The notes under the pieces were generated by a model. The model was not told the origin of the DNA. It made no database searches and worked only from the letters and a program-made list of their open reading frames with translations. Shown here in pieces: positions 1-8,174 of a stretch of 39,592 nt of DNA (its first letter is position 1; the number at the start of each line of letters is the position of its first letter). This stretch comes from an uncultured Bacilli bacterium (GTDB taxonomy: Bacteria; Bacillota_I; Bacilli_A; RF39; UBA660), in contig CALVRJ010000010.1 in the NCBI GenBank assembly GCA_944358545.1, positions 1 to 39,592 of the forward strand. Reading direction: 5' to 3'. The position numbers were made by a program, and so were the translations under genes.

Positions 1-126
1 AGTTTTGCTTATAAAGGGTTTACTTAATCCTATTAAAGCACAATAAAAGAAGGTCGTTACTGACCCTCTATTACTTGTCCAATTATCACTAGTTTTTGGT
101 TTGACCAACACTACTTGACATTGAAC
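1..126. other. Non-coding stretch downstream of the broken acyltransferase gene
   Basis: None of the three minus-strand frames continues the hydrophobic acyltransferase sequence that stops at 127. One frame stays open to the window edge but reads as polar, unfamiliar sequence. A short stem (ggtc/gacc around 53-66) is visible. The stretch could be the far side of a recombination or insertion junction near 110-128, possibly the end of a mobile element, but I do not recognise it. Confidence 0.35.
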
Positions 127-510
127 CTATATATACCATCCCCAATAAGGAATATAATCATAATTTTTCCCGTCAACTTCACCTTCAAAAATTCTCAGAA
201 AAACGCTTATTGGGTTATTTCCTTTATATAAACAGTAAATAATTGAGGCTATCAAAAAAGCAATTACAACTCTGGGAATTCTTTTAGTAAAAATTTCCTT
301 ATAACTACTTTTCCGTCCAAGCATTAATGCCCCTGTTACCATTATAAAAATCGGTACAGCCGGCTTCACTATAGAAAAAAGTAAAAATCTTACTGTTATA
401 TAAAAATCATTACTTGCCGGAATAAACCAGTACATATGATTAAAAATAACTCCAGCAACCGCAATAACTTTAAGTATATCTAAATATAAAATTCTCTTAT
501 CTTTTGTCAT
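127..510 (-). pseudogene. Acyltransferase family 3, truncated after the first membrane segments
   Basis: The 127 residues match the N-terminus of membrane O-acyltransferases (acyltransferase family 3): a first helix ending in an Arg/Asp-containing start (LDILKVIAVAGV), the conserved His of the family in FNHMYW at about residue 25, then further hydrophobic helices. Family members are usually 330-380 residues with about ten helices. This one stops at YWGWYI, just where the next helix should start. The full-length relative at 14851-15990 shows what is missing. It lies 20 bases downstream of the polymerase fusion and was probably the last gene of that operon. It is either a broken gene or a gene interrupted by an insertion lying mostly outside the window; a sequencing frameshift is less likely because no other frame continues the protein. 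Confidence 0.65.
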
Positions 511-530
511 AGCTTACCACAATCCTTAAA

Positions 531-3101
531 TCATAAGTTCTCTTTTAACATCTTATTCCAAATTTTAACAACTTCTTTTTTACTAAACTTCTCAGACGTT
601 TTAACTGCTTCTTTTCCCATTTTTCTGCGAAGATCATCGTCCATTAATATCTTATCAACATCTTTTATAAACATCTTTGAATCTCTATTTTCTATAATAA
701 AACCATTAATCCCATCTTTAACAATATCACCAGTCCCTGATGCAGTTTTATAAACTATACAAGGAACCCCATAACTCATTGCTTCAAGCAAAACCATTGG
801 AAGTCCTTCTGTAACTGAGGCCATCAAAAAGCACGAAGAATCAAGCATATGTTTTTTTATTTCATCTTGATTTAAATAACCAAGCATATGTACTCTTTTC
901 TCAAGTTTTAAATCAGCAATTTGCTTTTTTAAAGCTTCATACTCTGCCCCATCACCAATAATATAAAGTTGAGCCTTTTTATTTTTTATTTTAGAAAAAT
1001 TATCGATAATTTCATTATTTCTTTTCCCATAATCTAATCTACTCACAGTTATTAAATTAGGTTTACTTAAAGAACTATGTTCCAAAGAGAGTTCTGATAG
1101 CATATTGGGTAGTAAAACAACCTTAGTATGATTGTTAAGCTTTAAAAATTTCTTGTAATCATCATAAAGTGTTGTTGTTAATGCACACAAATAATCAATT
1201 CCAAGATATTTTTCTTTAATCTTTCTAATATATTTTTTATTATTGTTGTGATAACAATGTTCTTGAGCAATATTTAATGTTTCAACGTTTCCATACTTGC
1301 TAAGTAAAGTGCTTATTTCAACTCTAGTTGAAACAATCGCTCCTTTTTTAGTGTTTTTTATTTCTTTTATCATTAAAATACGCTTTAAAATCAAAATTTT
1401 TAAAGCTTTAATGCCTTCCTTAAAAGCTTTAATAAATTTTTTATTATGTAAAAATTCCTTAAATTCTTTTCTATTTGGTTCACCATCATATAGGAATTTA
1501 ACCTTAACATTCTTATTAAGCTTATTATCTTGACTGTTTTTTAATTTATAAAACGCCACAATTTCAACATTATAATCTTTAGAAAGCGCATTCGCACTAT
1601 TTATAGTCGCACTCTCAATTCCGCCATATCCTAAATGAAGGGATAAAAATTTAACATCAGAAATTTTTTCTTTTTTTTCTTTACTTATAGTATCCATCTT
1701 TAATAAAAGCATAGTCATAATTACCGCAAGGAATATAGAAAAATTAGTATAAATATAAGTGTAACCCGCATAAATACTAATGCAGAAGAATATTCCAAGA
1801 CCCATAAATAACATTGCAAATTCTAAATCTAATTTCTTAAATTTTGTAAATATAAATTTAATACATTTTCCAAAAATCCATATTGGAATAATTAAGAATA
1901 ATATAAATCCAAAAATTCCAAAATTAAATATAGCCATAAAGAAATCTCGTTCTAATGCAAATGAAGCGTCTTGATTTAAAAAGCCTAAACCCAATAATTT
2001 ATATTGAACATCAGCAATTTTATATTTATAGGCAGAATAAACAAGTTGCTTTGCTCTTGTATCTGATGGATGCACTTTATGAGCATAAAATTGATTTTCT
2101 AAATATTTACTAGCTTCTTTCCCCCAATTACGATATTTTTTAACATATGACAAATCTTTATCGGGATTATCTTTTATAATCTTATCATAATCAATATCTT
2201 TCTTTCCACTTTCTTTTGACAAGTCATACATTTCCGCTTCAATAGCCGCATTCTTATTATTAATATCTGTATTATAAGCAACTGGAGTATACTGGTAAGT
2301 AACTAACATAACAATAACACCTAAACAAGCAATAGCTATATTGAACCTACTTACCGCACCAATATTTTTATGGAAAAATTTAAAGAATAAAAGCAATATA
2401 ACATAACAAACAAGTACAATTAAAACAATAAAATATGGAACCTTAGTACCAAGAAGTGATACAAATAAAATGGCTAAAGCTAAATACAAAAATCTAATTA
2501 TTCTAAATCTTGATGGTTTTAAAATAACATAAAGTATTACTGGAAAACAAGTAGAAAAAGCATGGCCTAATATTTGACCAGAATCAAACCAGCCTTTAAA
2601 TCCTTTTTTATATTTATCTGCATACTCATAAGTCCTTCCAGAAGTGCCTGTAATAATAGATAAAAAATATAAAACTAAATATATACCAAACGTAATTACT
2701 AAAGTATATTTAAGTTCTCTAAGCATTCTTTTCTTATCACTTGACCAATAATAAATAGTAAATAAATCAAAGCACATAGCAATCATGTAAGCAATATTTA
2801 TAATAAATCTAAACTCATGTAAAATTATGTCTTTTCCAAGCAATAATTGATAAAGTAAATATAAATGCCCTACTGTAAATAAGCCAAATAATACAGCATA
2901 AATAATCCACTTTCGTTTAAATGGTGAATACTTAAATAACAAGTAAATTGCTAATCCAAACACAAAAAGAGGCTTAATATAAGTTGAAATATTAGGAATA
3001 ATATCTAAAATAGCAAGTCTTGACAAAACATCAAGTACTGGCTGAACTAAAATAAATATAAGCAAAATTCTTAAAATTATTCGTTGTTTTTTTTCTGTCA
3101 T
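531..3101 (-). CDS. Wzy/O-antigen-ligase-like membrane polymerase fused to a GT4 glycosyltransferase
   Basis: The 856-residue protein has two halves. Residues 1 to about 470 are a polytopic membrane domain of about eleven helices. A large polar loop at about 270-385 lies between helices, the layout of Wzy polymerases and O-antigen ligases, which join polyprenyl-linked units outside the membrane. Residues from about 485 to the end are a cytoplasmic GT-B glycosyltransferase of family GT4, starting KFLSLHLGYGGIESATIN and carrying the E-x7-E motif in EGLPMVLLEAMSYGVP. There is no frameshift between the halves, so one polypeptide would combine sugar transfer inside the cell with polymerisation outside. 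The start is supported by an AAAGGTG ribosome site 8-9 bases upstream, and a good promoter lies at 3137-3165. The fusion is directly visible; the exact sugar is unknown. Confidence 0.85.
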   Translation of the reverse strand: MTEKKQRIILRILLIFILVQPVLDVLSRLAILDIIPNISTYIKPLFVFGLAIYLLFKYSPFKRKWIIYAVLFGLFTVGHLYLLYQLLLGKDIILHEFRFIINIAYMIAMCFDLFTIYYWSSDKKRMLRELKYTLVITFGIYLVLYFLSIITGTSGRTYEYADKYKKGFKGWFDSGQILGHAFSTCFPVILYVILKPSRFRIIRFLYLALAILFVSLLGTKVPYFIVLIVLVCYVILLLFFKFFHKNIGAVSRFNIAIACLGVIVMLVTYQYTPVAYNTDINNKNAAIEAEMYDLSKESGKKDIDYDKIIKDNPDKDLSYVKKYRNWGKEASKYLENQFYAHKVHPSDTRAKQLVYSAYKYKIADVQYKLLGLGFLNQDASFALERDFFMAIFNFGIFGFILFLIIPIWIFGKCIKFIFTKFKKLDLEFAMLFMGLGIFFCISIYAGYTYIYTNFSIFLAVIMTMLLLKMDTISKEKKEKISDVKFLSLHLGYGGIESATINSANALSKDYNVEIVAFYKLKNSQDNKLNKNVKVKFLYDGEPNRKEFKEFLHNKKFIKAFKEGIKALKILILKRILMIKEIKNTKKGAIVSTRVEISTLLSKYGNVETLNIAQEHCYHNNNKKYIRKIKEKYLGIDYLCALTTTLYDDYKKFLKLNNHTKVVLLPNMLSELSLEHSSLSKPNLITVSRLDYGKRNNEIIDNFSKIKNKKAQLYIIGDGAEYEALKKQIADLKLEKRVHMLGYLNQDEIKKHMLDSSCFLMASVTEGLPMVLLEAMSYGVPCIVYKTASGTGDIVKDGINGFIIENRDSKMFIKDVDKILMDDDLRRKMGKEAVKTSEKFSKKEVVKIWNKMLKENL

Positions 3102-3136
3102 CTAACTACACCTTTCTCTATAATTCAAACATAACC

Positions 3137-3165
3137 AGTATACTCTATATTAAATTATTTTTCAA
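3137..3165 (-). promoter_or_regulatory. Internal sigma-A-type promoter for the polymerase-GT4 gene
   Basis: Read on the minus strand, TTGAAA (3165-3160), a 17-base spacer and TATACT (3142-3137) match the housekeeping consensus. It predicts a start of transcription near 3130 and a leader of about 30 bases before the ATG at 3101. It lies in the only gap of over 60 bases in the second half of the locus, so the last two genes may be transcribed partly on their own. Confidence 0.6.
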
Positions 3166-3175
3166 ATAAAATATC

Positions 3176-4252
3176 TTATAAATCAAGTAAATCTAAAATT
3201 TGTTTTTTTATATTCTCATTAGAACCCTTATAATTTTTTAAATTTTCTTTAATATAATCATATTTATGAGGATTTTTTAAAACATCTTCCAACGCATATT
3301 TCATCGAATCATCATTATTAGGAATGATTACCCCATATTTATCTCCATCAAACATTTCTCGCATACCTGCAACATCTGTCGTTATTATTACTTTTTTTAA
3401 TAATAAAGCTTCAAGTGCCGCTATACAGTACCCCTCCATATAACTTGATAGTACAAAAAAATCTGCATTTTTCATATAAGGATAAGGATTAGTTTTAAGT
3501 CCCATCATCGAAACAACATCAGAAACATCATATTCGTCAATCATTTTCTTAACCTCATCAAAAAGTGGACCTGTTCCAATAAATTGAATTTCAAAATCAT
3601 ATCCTTTATCTTTTAAATATCTAGCCGCTTTTATAAGCCTATCATGCCTTTTTTGCTTTCTCATCGCCGCAACATTCACAAAAGTCATTTTACTTTTTGA
3701 AAGTTTAATCTCATTAGCTTTTTTCAGTATCTCTTTTTCATTAATATAATTATAAATAACCCTTACTTTTTCTGAATCTAAATTATATTTTTTGCACAAA
3801 TTAACTTTATTATCATCAGAAACACAAATTATATAATCTATTTTTTTATAAGTATCTTTTGCCTCTTTATCAGAAATACCAATGTCAAATTTAAAAACAT
3901 CATTATGAACCCAAGCAATTTTTTTTATTTTCTTTTTTATATCAGCTACCCAAGTTCCACATCTGCCTTCGAGATAACCAATTACAACATTATAATCTTT
4001 TTTATTTGCAATTCTATTAATAACACTCTTTCTATATAATGGGCAAAATCTAAATAAACTATACTGAAAGATGTTCTTTTTCATCGCATAAACATTAACG
4101 TTCTTAGGAATACGTCCTAATAAAGGTCCTTTTTTCTCAAGTAAATATAAATCAATTTCACATTTATCACTCAAAAAATTAATGGTATCAACTAAAGCTT
4201 TCTCCGCTCCGCCCATTTCTAAAGTATAACCAAAAACAAGTATCTTTTTCAT
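3176..4252 (-). CDS. GT4 family glycosyltransferase
   Basis: A retaining GT-B glycosyltransferase of 358 residues. It opens with KKILVFGYTLEMGGAEKAL, the Gly-rich acceptor-side loop of GT4 enzymes. It contains VAAMRKQKRHDRLI at the start of the nucleotide-sugar domain and the E-x7-E motif in EGYCIAALEALL. It would add one sugar to a polyprenyl-linked capsule intermediate on the cytoplasmic face. The start was moved from GTG at 4258 to ATG at 4252 because the AGAGG ribosome site sits 7 bases from the ATG but only one base from the GTG. It lies 10 bases downstream of the preceding GT2 gene, in one operon. Donor sugar and linkage cannot be read from sequence. Confidence 0.9.
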   Translation of the reverse strand: MKKILVFGYTLEMGGAEKALVDTINFLSDKCEIDLYLLEKKGPLLGRIPKNVNVYAMKKNIFQYSLFRFCPLYRKSVINRIANKKDYNVVIGYLEGRCGTWVADIKKKIKKIAWVHNDVFKFDIGISDKEAKDTYKKIDYIICVSDDNKVNLCKKYNLDSEKVRVIYNYINEKEILKKANEIKLSKSKMTFVNVAAMRKQKRHDRLIKAARYLKDKGYDFEIQFIGTGPLFDEVKKMIDEYDVSDVVSMMGLKTNPYPYMKNADFFVLSSYMEGYCIAALEALLLKKVIITTDVAGMREMFDGDKYGVIIPNNDDSMKYALEDVLKNPHKYDYIKENLKNYKGSNENIKKQILDLLDL

Positions 4253-4262
4253 AATCACGCCT

Positions 4263-5114
4263 CTATTTTCTAACCTTAGCTATTAAAAAAACCGGTAAAT
4301 ATAAAATAATAATTAAAAATTTAGCTTTATGATTAAGTAACTTTTTAAAACTAACTTTACCATATATTCCAAAAAGTATATAACCATATACATTATAAAT
4401 CGATTTTTCTAAATTATATAATTCTTTAAAATATAACATATTTCCTAAAGGATTCCTTTTAACTAAAGCAAAATAATTATTGGAATATCCCTCATTTAAA
4501 TATTCCTTTAATGAAGCCATATAATTAATACATTTAAAATCATATTTAAGACTTATTCTGTTAAAAATTAAAGCTTCAGGTACAAATTTCTCTCCATCAA
4601 TAATTGGAAAATAAAATTCACGTGCTACTTTAGTTTTCAAAACAATAAGCTTATCTCCTGTAACATGAAGTTTATGATAAATATTAAAATAATTTTCAAT
4701 TAATTCATCATCCGGAAAATTGGTTCCAACAACTTTAGAAGGATTATCTATATATCCTTGTAAATACATAACGCCTCCAATTTTGTTAGGGAGATTTTCA
4801 AAATCTGAAGAAATCTTTTTCAAAACGTTTTCTTTAAATACATCATCTGAATCTATAGCTAAAAAAATATTACCAGAAGCCAAATCAAGACCTTTATTAT
4901 ATGCTGATGGTTTTCCTCCATTTTCTTTCTTAAAATATTTAATTTTAATTTTATTTTTTTTAATTAAACTATTAACATATTTCTCAGTATCATCTATTGA
5001 ACCATCATCAACAATTAACCATTCAAAATCATCATAATCTTGATTTAATAAAGACTCATATAATCTTTCAAGTTCTTTCTTTCGGTTATATGTTGGAGTA
5101 AATATTGTAATCAT
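4263..5114 (-). CDS. GT2 family glycosyltransferase with C-terminal membrane anchor
   Basis: An inverting GT-A enzyme of 283 residues. The start ITIFTPTYNRKKELERLYES, the DDGS element at 36-39 and the metal-binding IDSDD at about 87-91 are diagnostic of GT2. The C-terminus has a hydrophobic helix (FLIIILYLPVFLIA) followed by basic residues, so the enzyme probably sits on the inner face of the membrane, where polyprenyl-linked substrates are. A GAGGTGA ribosome site supports the start. It lies between another GT2 gene (12 bases upstream) and a GT4 gene. The pair of adjacent GT2 genes probably makes two different linkages of the same repeat unit; the sugars are unknown. Confidence 0.88.
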   Translation of the reverse strand: MITIFTPTYNRKKELERLYESLLNQDYDDFEWLIVDDGSIDDTEKYVNSLIKKNKIKIKYFKKENGGKPSAYNKGLDLASGNIFLAIDSDDVFKENVLKKISSDFENLPNKIGGVMYLQGYIDNPSKVVGTNFPDDELIENYFNIYHKLHVTGDKLIVLKTKVAREFYFPIIDGEKFVPEALIFNRISLKYDFKCINYMASLKEYLNEGYSNNYFALVKRNPLGNMLYFKELYNLEKSIYNVYGYILFGIYGKVSFKKLLNHKAKFLIIILYLPVFLIAKVRK

Positions 5115-5126
5115 TCTGTCACCTCA

Positions 5127-6068
5127 TTAAAAAAACAATTTTATATATAATTTAGGACTTATTAATGCGACAATTTTCTTTATAAACTTTTTCAAATTAT
5201 AAGGCTTGATTCTCGAAATAACATGATTTTTTTTAATTAAACTAAAATATTTCTTATAATCTTCATCATTAAGGCCACGAAGCTTTAAAATCAAACACTC
5301 ACTCATATAACTAAGCAAAATATCTTTCTTTAAACAGTCTTTTATCTTTTTAAAATTCTTTATTAAATCAAAATATTGAATATAAAAATCATTGCATTTT
5401 TTTAAAATTTTATCATATTCACTACTTTTAGTTATACTTCCAGCTCTTTGAACATAAAAGTATCCGTAATAATTAATACTGCTAATCGACCTCGCGTTAA
5501 GCAAAATAAGAGGAGTTAAGCCAAAATCTTCATGATACATTCCTTTTTTATATTTAAAATTATATTTTCGCCAAAATTTAACTTTATAACAGTAAAGCCA
5601 AGCTGGTTCAACAAACGGTCTTGTAATAAGCTCTTTTATAATTAAATTAATATCCTTGTTTACATATTCAGGTATATCTCTTTTATTTATAACTTTACCT
5701 GAATCATCACAAACAACTGAATTAAATGTAACTAAGTCTGTCTGAGCCTTGCTTAAAACATTATTTAATTTTAAAAGCAAATCTTCACCTATATAATCAT
5801 CAGAATCGACAAATAATAAATAATCACCTGTCACATATTTTATGCCATAATTTCTTGCATCAGAAAGTCCACCATTTTGCTTCTTAAAAACCATAAATCT
5901 TTTATCTTTATTTACAAACTTATCAATTATTTTAAAACTTCCATCAGTTGACCCATCATCTACTATAATAACTTCAAAATTTGAATAAGTTTGATTTAAT
6001 ATACTGGAAAGACATTTTTCTATATATTCTTCTACATTATAAACTGGCACCACAACACTGAATTTCAT
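5127..6068 (-). CDS. GT2 family glycosyltransferase (capsule type)
   Basis: A 313-residue GT-A enzyme. It begins MKFSVVVPVYNVEEYIEKCL, has VDDGSTDGS at about 36-44, NGGLSDARN at about 65-73 and the metal-binding FVDSDDYI at about 87-93. This set is typical of capsule and lipopolysaccharide GT2 enzymes that transfer a sugar, often galactose, glucose or an N-acetylhexosamine, from a UDP donor. The C-terminal 100 residues are helical and basic (KKFIKKIVALIS), fitting membrane association. AGGTGAT precedes the ATG. It is co-transcribed with the HtrL-like gene 8 bases upstream. Specificity is not predictable. Confidence 0.9.
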   Translation of the reverse strand: MKFSVVVPVYNVEEYIEKCLSSILNQTYSNFEVIIVDDGSTDGSFKIIDKFVNKDKRFMVFKKQNGGLSDARNYGIKYVTGDYLLFVDSDDYIGEDLLLKLNNVLSKAQTDLVTFNSVVCDDSGKVINKRDIPEYVNKDINLIIKELITRPFVEPAWLYCYKVKFWRKYNFKYKKGMYHEDFGLTPLILLNARSISSINYYGYFYVQRAGSITKSSEYDKILKKCNDFYIQYFDLIKNFKKIKDCLKKDILLSYMSECLILKLRGLNDEDYKKYFSLIKKNHVISRIKPYNLKKFIKKIVALISPKLYIKLFF

Positions 6069-6076
6069 AAAATCAC

Positions 6077-6997
6077 CTAATCTAAATAATCTTTCAAAAA
6101 TATAGTTTTTAAACCCTTTAGATATTTTCTGTTACGCTTAAAAACACGGTATTTATACAAAATTTTATCTTTTAAACTAAGTTTATTAATCATCCTTCGT
6201 TTAACTCTCATATGAGAAGCTCCGCATTCCTTAAAAATCATAAACCAATCATAAACCTTACAATTAAATATTTTCTTATTTTTCCGGTAAGCCATTAAAA
6301 GCAAGGTCTGATCATCATCAATAAATCCCACATCGAGTAATGACCACATCGCCTCATATATTAAATCATAAAATTCCTTCATCAAATGAACTGGAACCAT
6401 ATATGGATTGCCTTGAATATATACTTCACCATTTTGAATAATTTCAAAAATTGGCTTATTATCATCTTCTTTTAGTGCTTGTAAATAAATTTTGTCTTCG
6501 AAATCATACTTCCATAAAAAATCAAAATCTTCTTCATTTGAGTAAGTTTCCCCTCCATGATTAAAACCAAAATCAATCCAAGCAATAAAATCATTATTTA
6601 CATATTCTTTTTCTACTGCATCCATCATACACCATGTTTTTAAAAACATTATATAATCATACTTAGCCATATTATCAGGACTATACTTAATATATCTATA
6701 TTTTTTATAATAGTTATCATTTTCAACTTCTTGCATTCGCTTATACATATCAGGAAATAGCTCATATATATTATCAATGGTTACAATTTTTGTTTTTGCT
6801 TTCAGCCCGAAACCTTCACGGATTTCCAAAATTTCATCTTTAAATTCTGGCTGAGTATATATAATCACATCATTTTTCATTCGAGCCCAAAATTTAAAAT
6901 AATCTATATATTTATTATTTCCTCTAGCGTAATTACCATCAAATTCACCTCTACCAATATCAAAATATGCTGTAATTAAAGTCAATTCCTTATCCAT
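6077..6997 (-). CDS. HtrL/YibB (WlaTC-like) family putative glycosyltransferase
   Basis: The 306-residue protein starts with LTLITAYFDIGRG, the recognisable opening of the HtrL/YibB family. These proteins are found in surface-polysaccharide clusters of Gram-negatives and some Firmicutes; their activity is poorly known but is presumed to be glycosyl transfer. Other visible elements are YIMFLKTWCMMDAV at about 113-126, FIAWIDFGFNHGG, where the acidic WIDFG could be the metal site, and DDDQTLLLMAY near the C-terminus, a position where GT-A enzymes often have a catalytic acid. There is no membrane helix. AAGGAGG lies 6 bases from the ATG. The stop of the upstream GT4 gene overlaps it by 8 bases, so translation is coupled. 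The family call is from recognised motifs; the function is inference. Confidence 0.7.
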   Translation of the reverse strand: MDKELTLITAYFDIGRGEFDGNYARGNNKYIDYFKFWARMKNDVIIYTQPEFKDEILEIREGFGLKAKTKIVTIDNIYELFPDMYKRMQEVENDNYYKKYRYIKYSPDNMAKYDYIMFLKTWCMMDAVEKEYVNNDFIAWIDFGFNHGGETYSNEEDFDFLWKYDFEDKIYLQALKEDDNKPIFEIIQNGEVYIQGNPYMVPVHLMKEFYDLIYEAMWSLLDVGFIDDDQTLLLMAYRKNKKIFNCKVYDWFMIFKECGASHMRVKRRMINKLSLKDKILYKYRVFKRNRKYLKGLKTIFLKDYLD

Positions 6998-8174
6998 GTT
7001 TCTCCTCCTTAAAGTCTTCCAGTAATCTAATTAAATCATAATAATAATTTTTTGAATTAAATTTCTTAGCATGTTCATAAGCTTTTTTACCCATTTCATC
7101 AAGTTTATCTTTCTCATTATATAATGTTAAAATTCCTTTTTTTAAATTATTAACAACATTTCTATCTTTTTCAACTACTAAAGAAGAATCTTTATTTAAA
7201 TACTCTGGTGCTCCTCCAGTTCTCGTCGCTAACATAACTTTTTTTGAAATCATTGTTTCAATGCATGCCAAAGGTGCGGCATCTTCCCACAATGAAGGAA
7301 GACACACAATGTTTGTACAAGCATAATATTTATAAACGTCCCAGTTATTAACATATCCTGTAAAAATAATTTGACTTTCATAACCTTTCACTTCTTCTTT
7401 TAATTTTTCAGTGTATTCATCACCTTTGCCATCTAAAAAATTATTAGAACCAAGTATTAAAAGTTTAATATCCTTCTTTTTAGTTGCTTTAACCGCCTTT
7501 ATAAGTTCCAAAACTCCCTTAACTTTAGTAAGTCTACCACAATAAAGTACTAAAAAATCATCTTTTTTTATTCCATATTTCTCACGAATCTTTAACTTTT
7601 CTGAATCGCTTACATATTTATCAAACTTACTTAAATCAATTCCATTATTTAAATATTTAGTTTCAATAACCATTGTACTTTTTGCAAAATCATCCGTCAC
7701 AAACTTTGAAACACCTATTAATTTCGAAAAAGTTTTATCGATAAACACATTACTTTTGCCTTGATGATGAAGATGTAAAATCATTTTATCACGGGAAAAA
7801 TACTTCAAAAACTCATTAAAACTTTCGTAATGACCGCCTTCAACAATTATATAATCAAAATTCATGTTTTTTATTTTCCTAAGAACTATATGGTTATAAG
7901 TATTTAAATTAGTTTTAAATAATCTATTTGAAATATTATAAATACACCCTAAAAAAATATAAAACAAATTCTTCTTAATATATATAAACTTAGTTTTAGA
8001 ATATATTTTACTTTCATCAAAAGCTTTTTTACTATAAATAGAAACAACTGTTAAATCAATTCTTCCTTCTTTTTCTTGCTCTCTAACGACATTCGTAACT
8101 AAATTTTCAATCGCTCCCCCATTAACACTAGGAACTGGAAGTAAATTTGGTGTAATTAAACAAATTTTAAGCAT
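6990..8174 (-). CDS. GT4 family glycosyltransferase
   Basis: A GT-B enzyme of 394 residues. The N-terminal half opens ICLITPNLLPVPSVNGGAIE, with the SVNGGAIE glycine loop of GT4. The C-terminal half contains LVLYCGRLTKVKGVLELIKA and the E-x7-E site in LWEDAAPLACIETM, where donor phosphate and sugar are held. AAGGAGG precedes the ATG, which lies inside the last 8 bases of the flippase gene, so the two are translationally coupled. It is a cytoplasmic enzyme adding one residue to the capsule unit. The Asp-Ala insertion in the E-x7-E region (EDAAPLACIE instead of the commoner EGxPxxxLE) is a small deviation also seen in other GT4 subfamilies. Confidence 0.9.
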   Translation of the reverse strand: MLKICLITPNLLPVPSVNGGAIENLVTNVVREQEKEGRIDLTVVSIYSKKAFDESKIYSKTKFIYIKKNLFYIFLGCIYNISNRLFKTNLNTYNHIVLRKIKNMNFDYIIVEGGHYESFNEFLKYFSRDKMILHLHHQGKSNVFIDKTFSKLIGVSKFVTDDFAKSTMVIETKYLNNGIDLSKFDKYVSDSEKLKIREKYGIKKDDFLVLYCGRLTKVKGVLELIKAVKATKKKDIKLLILGSNNFLDGKGDEYTEKLKEEVKGYESQIIFTGYVNNWDVYKYYACTNIVCLPSLWEDAAPLACIETMISKKVMLATRTGGAPEYLNKDSSLVVEKDRNVVNNLKKGILTLYNEKDKLDEMGKKAYEHAKKFNSKNYYYDLIRLLEDFKEEKHG

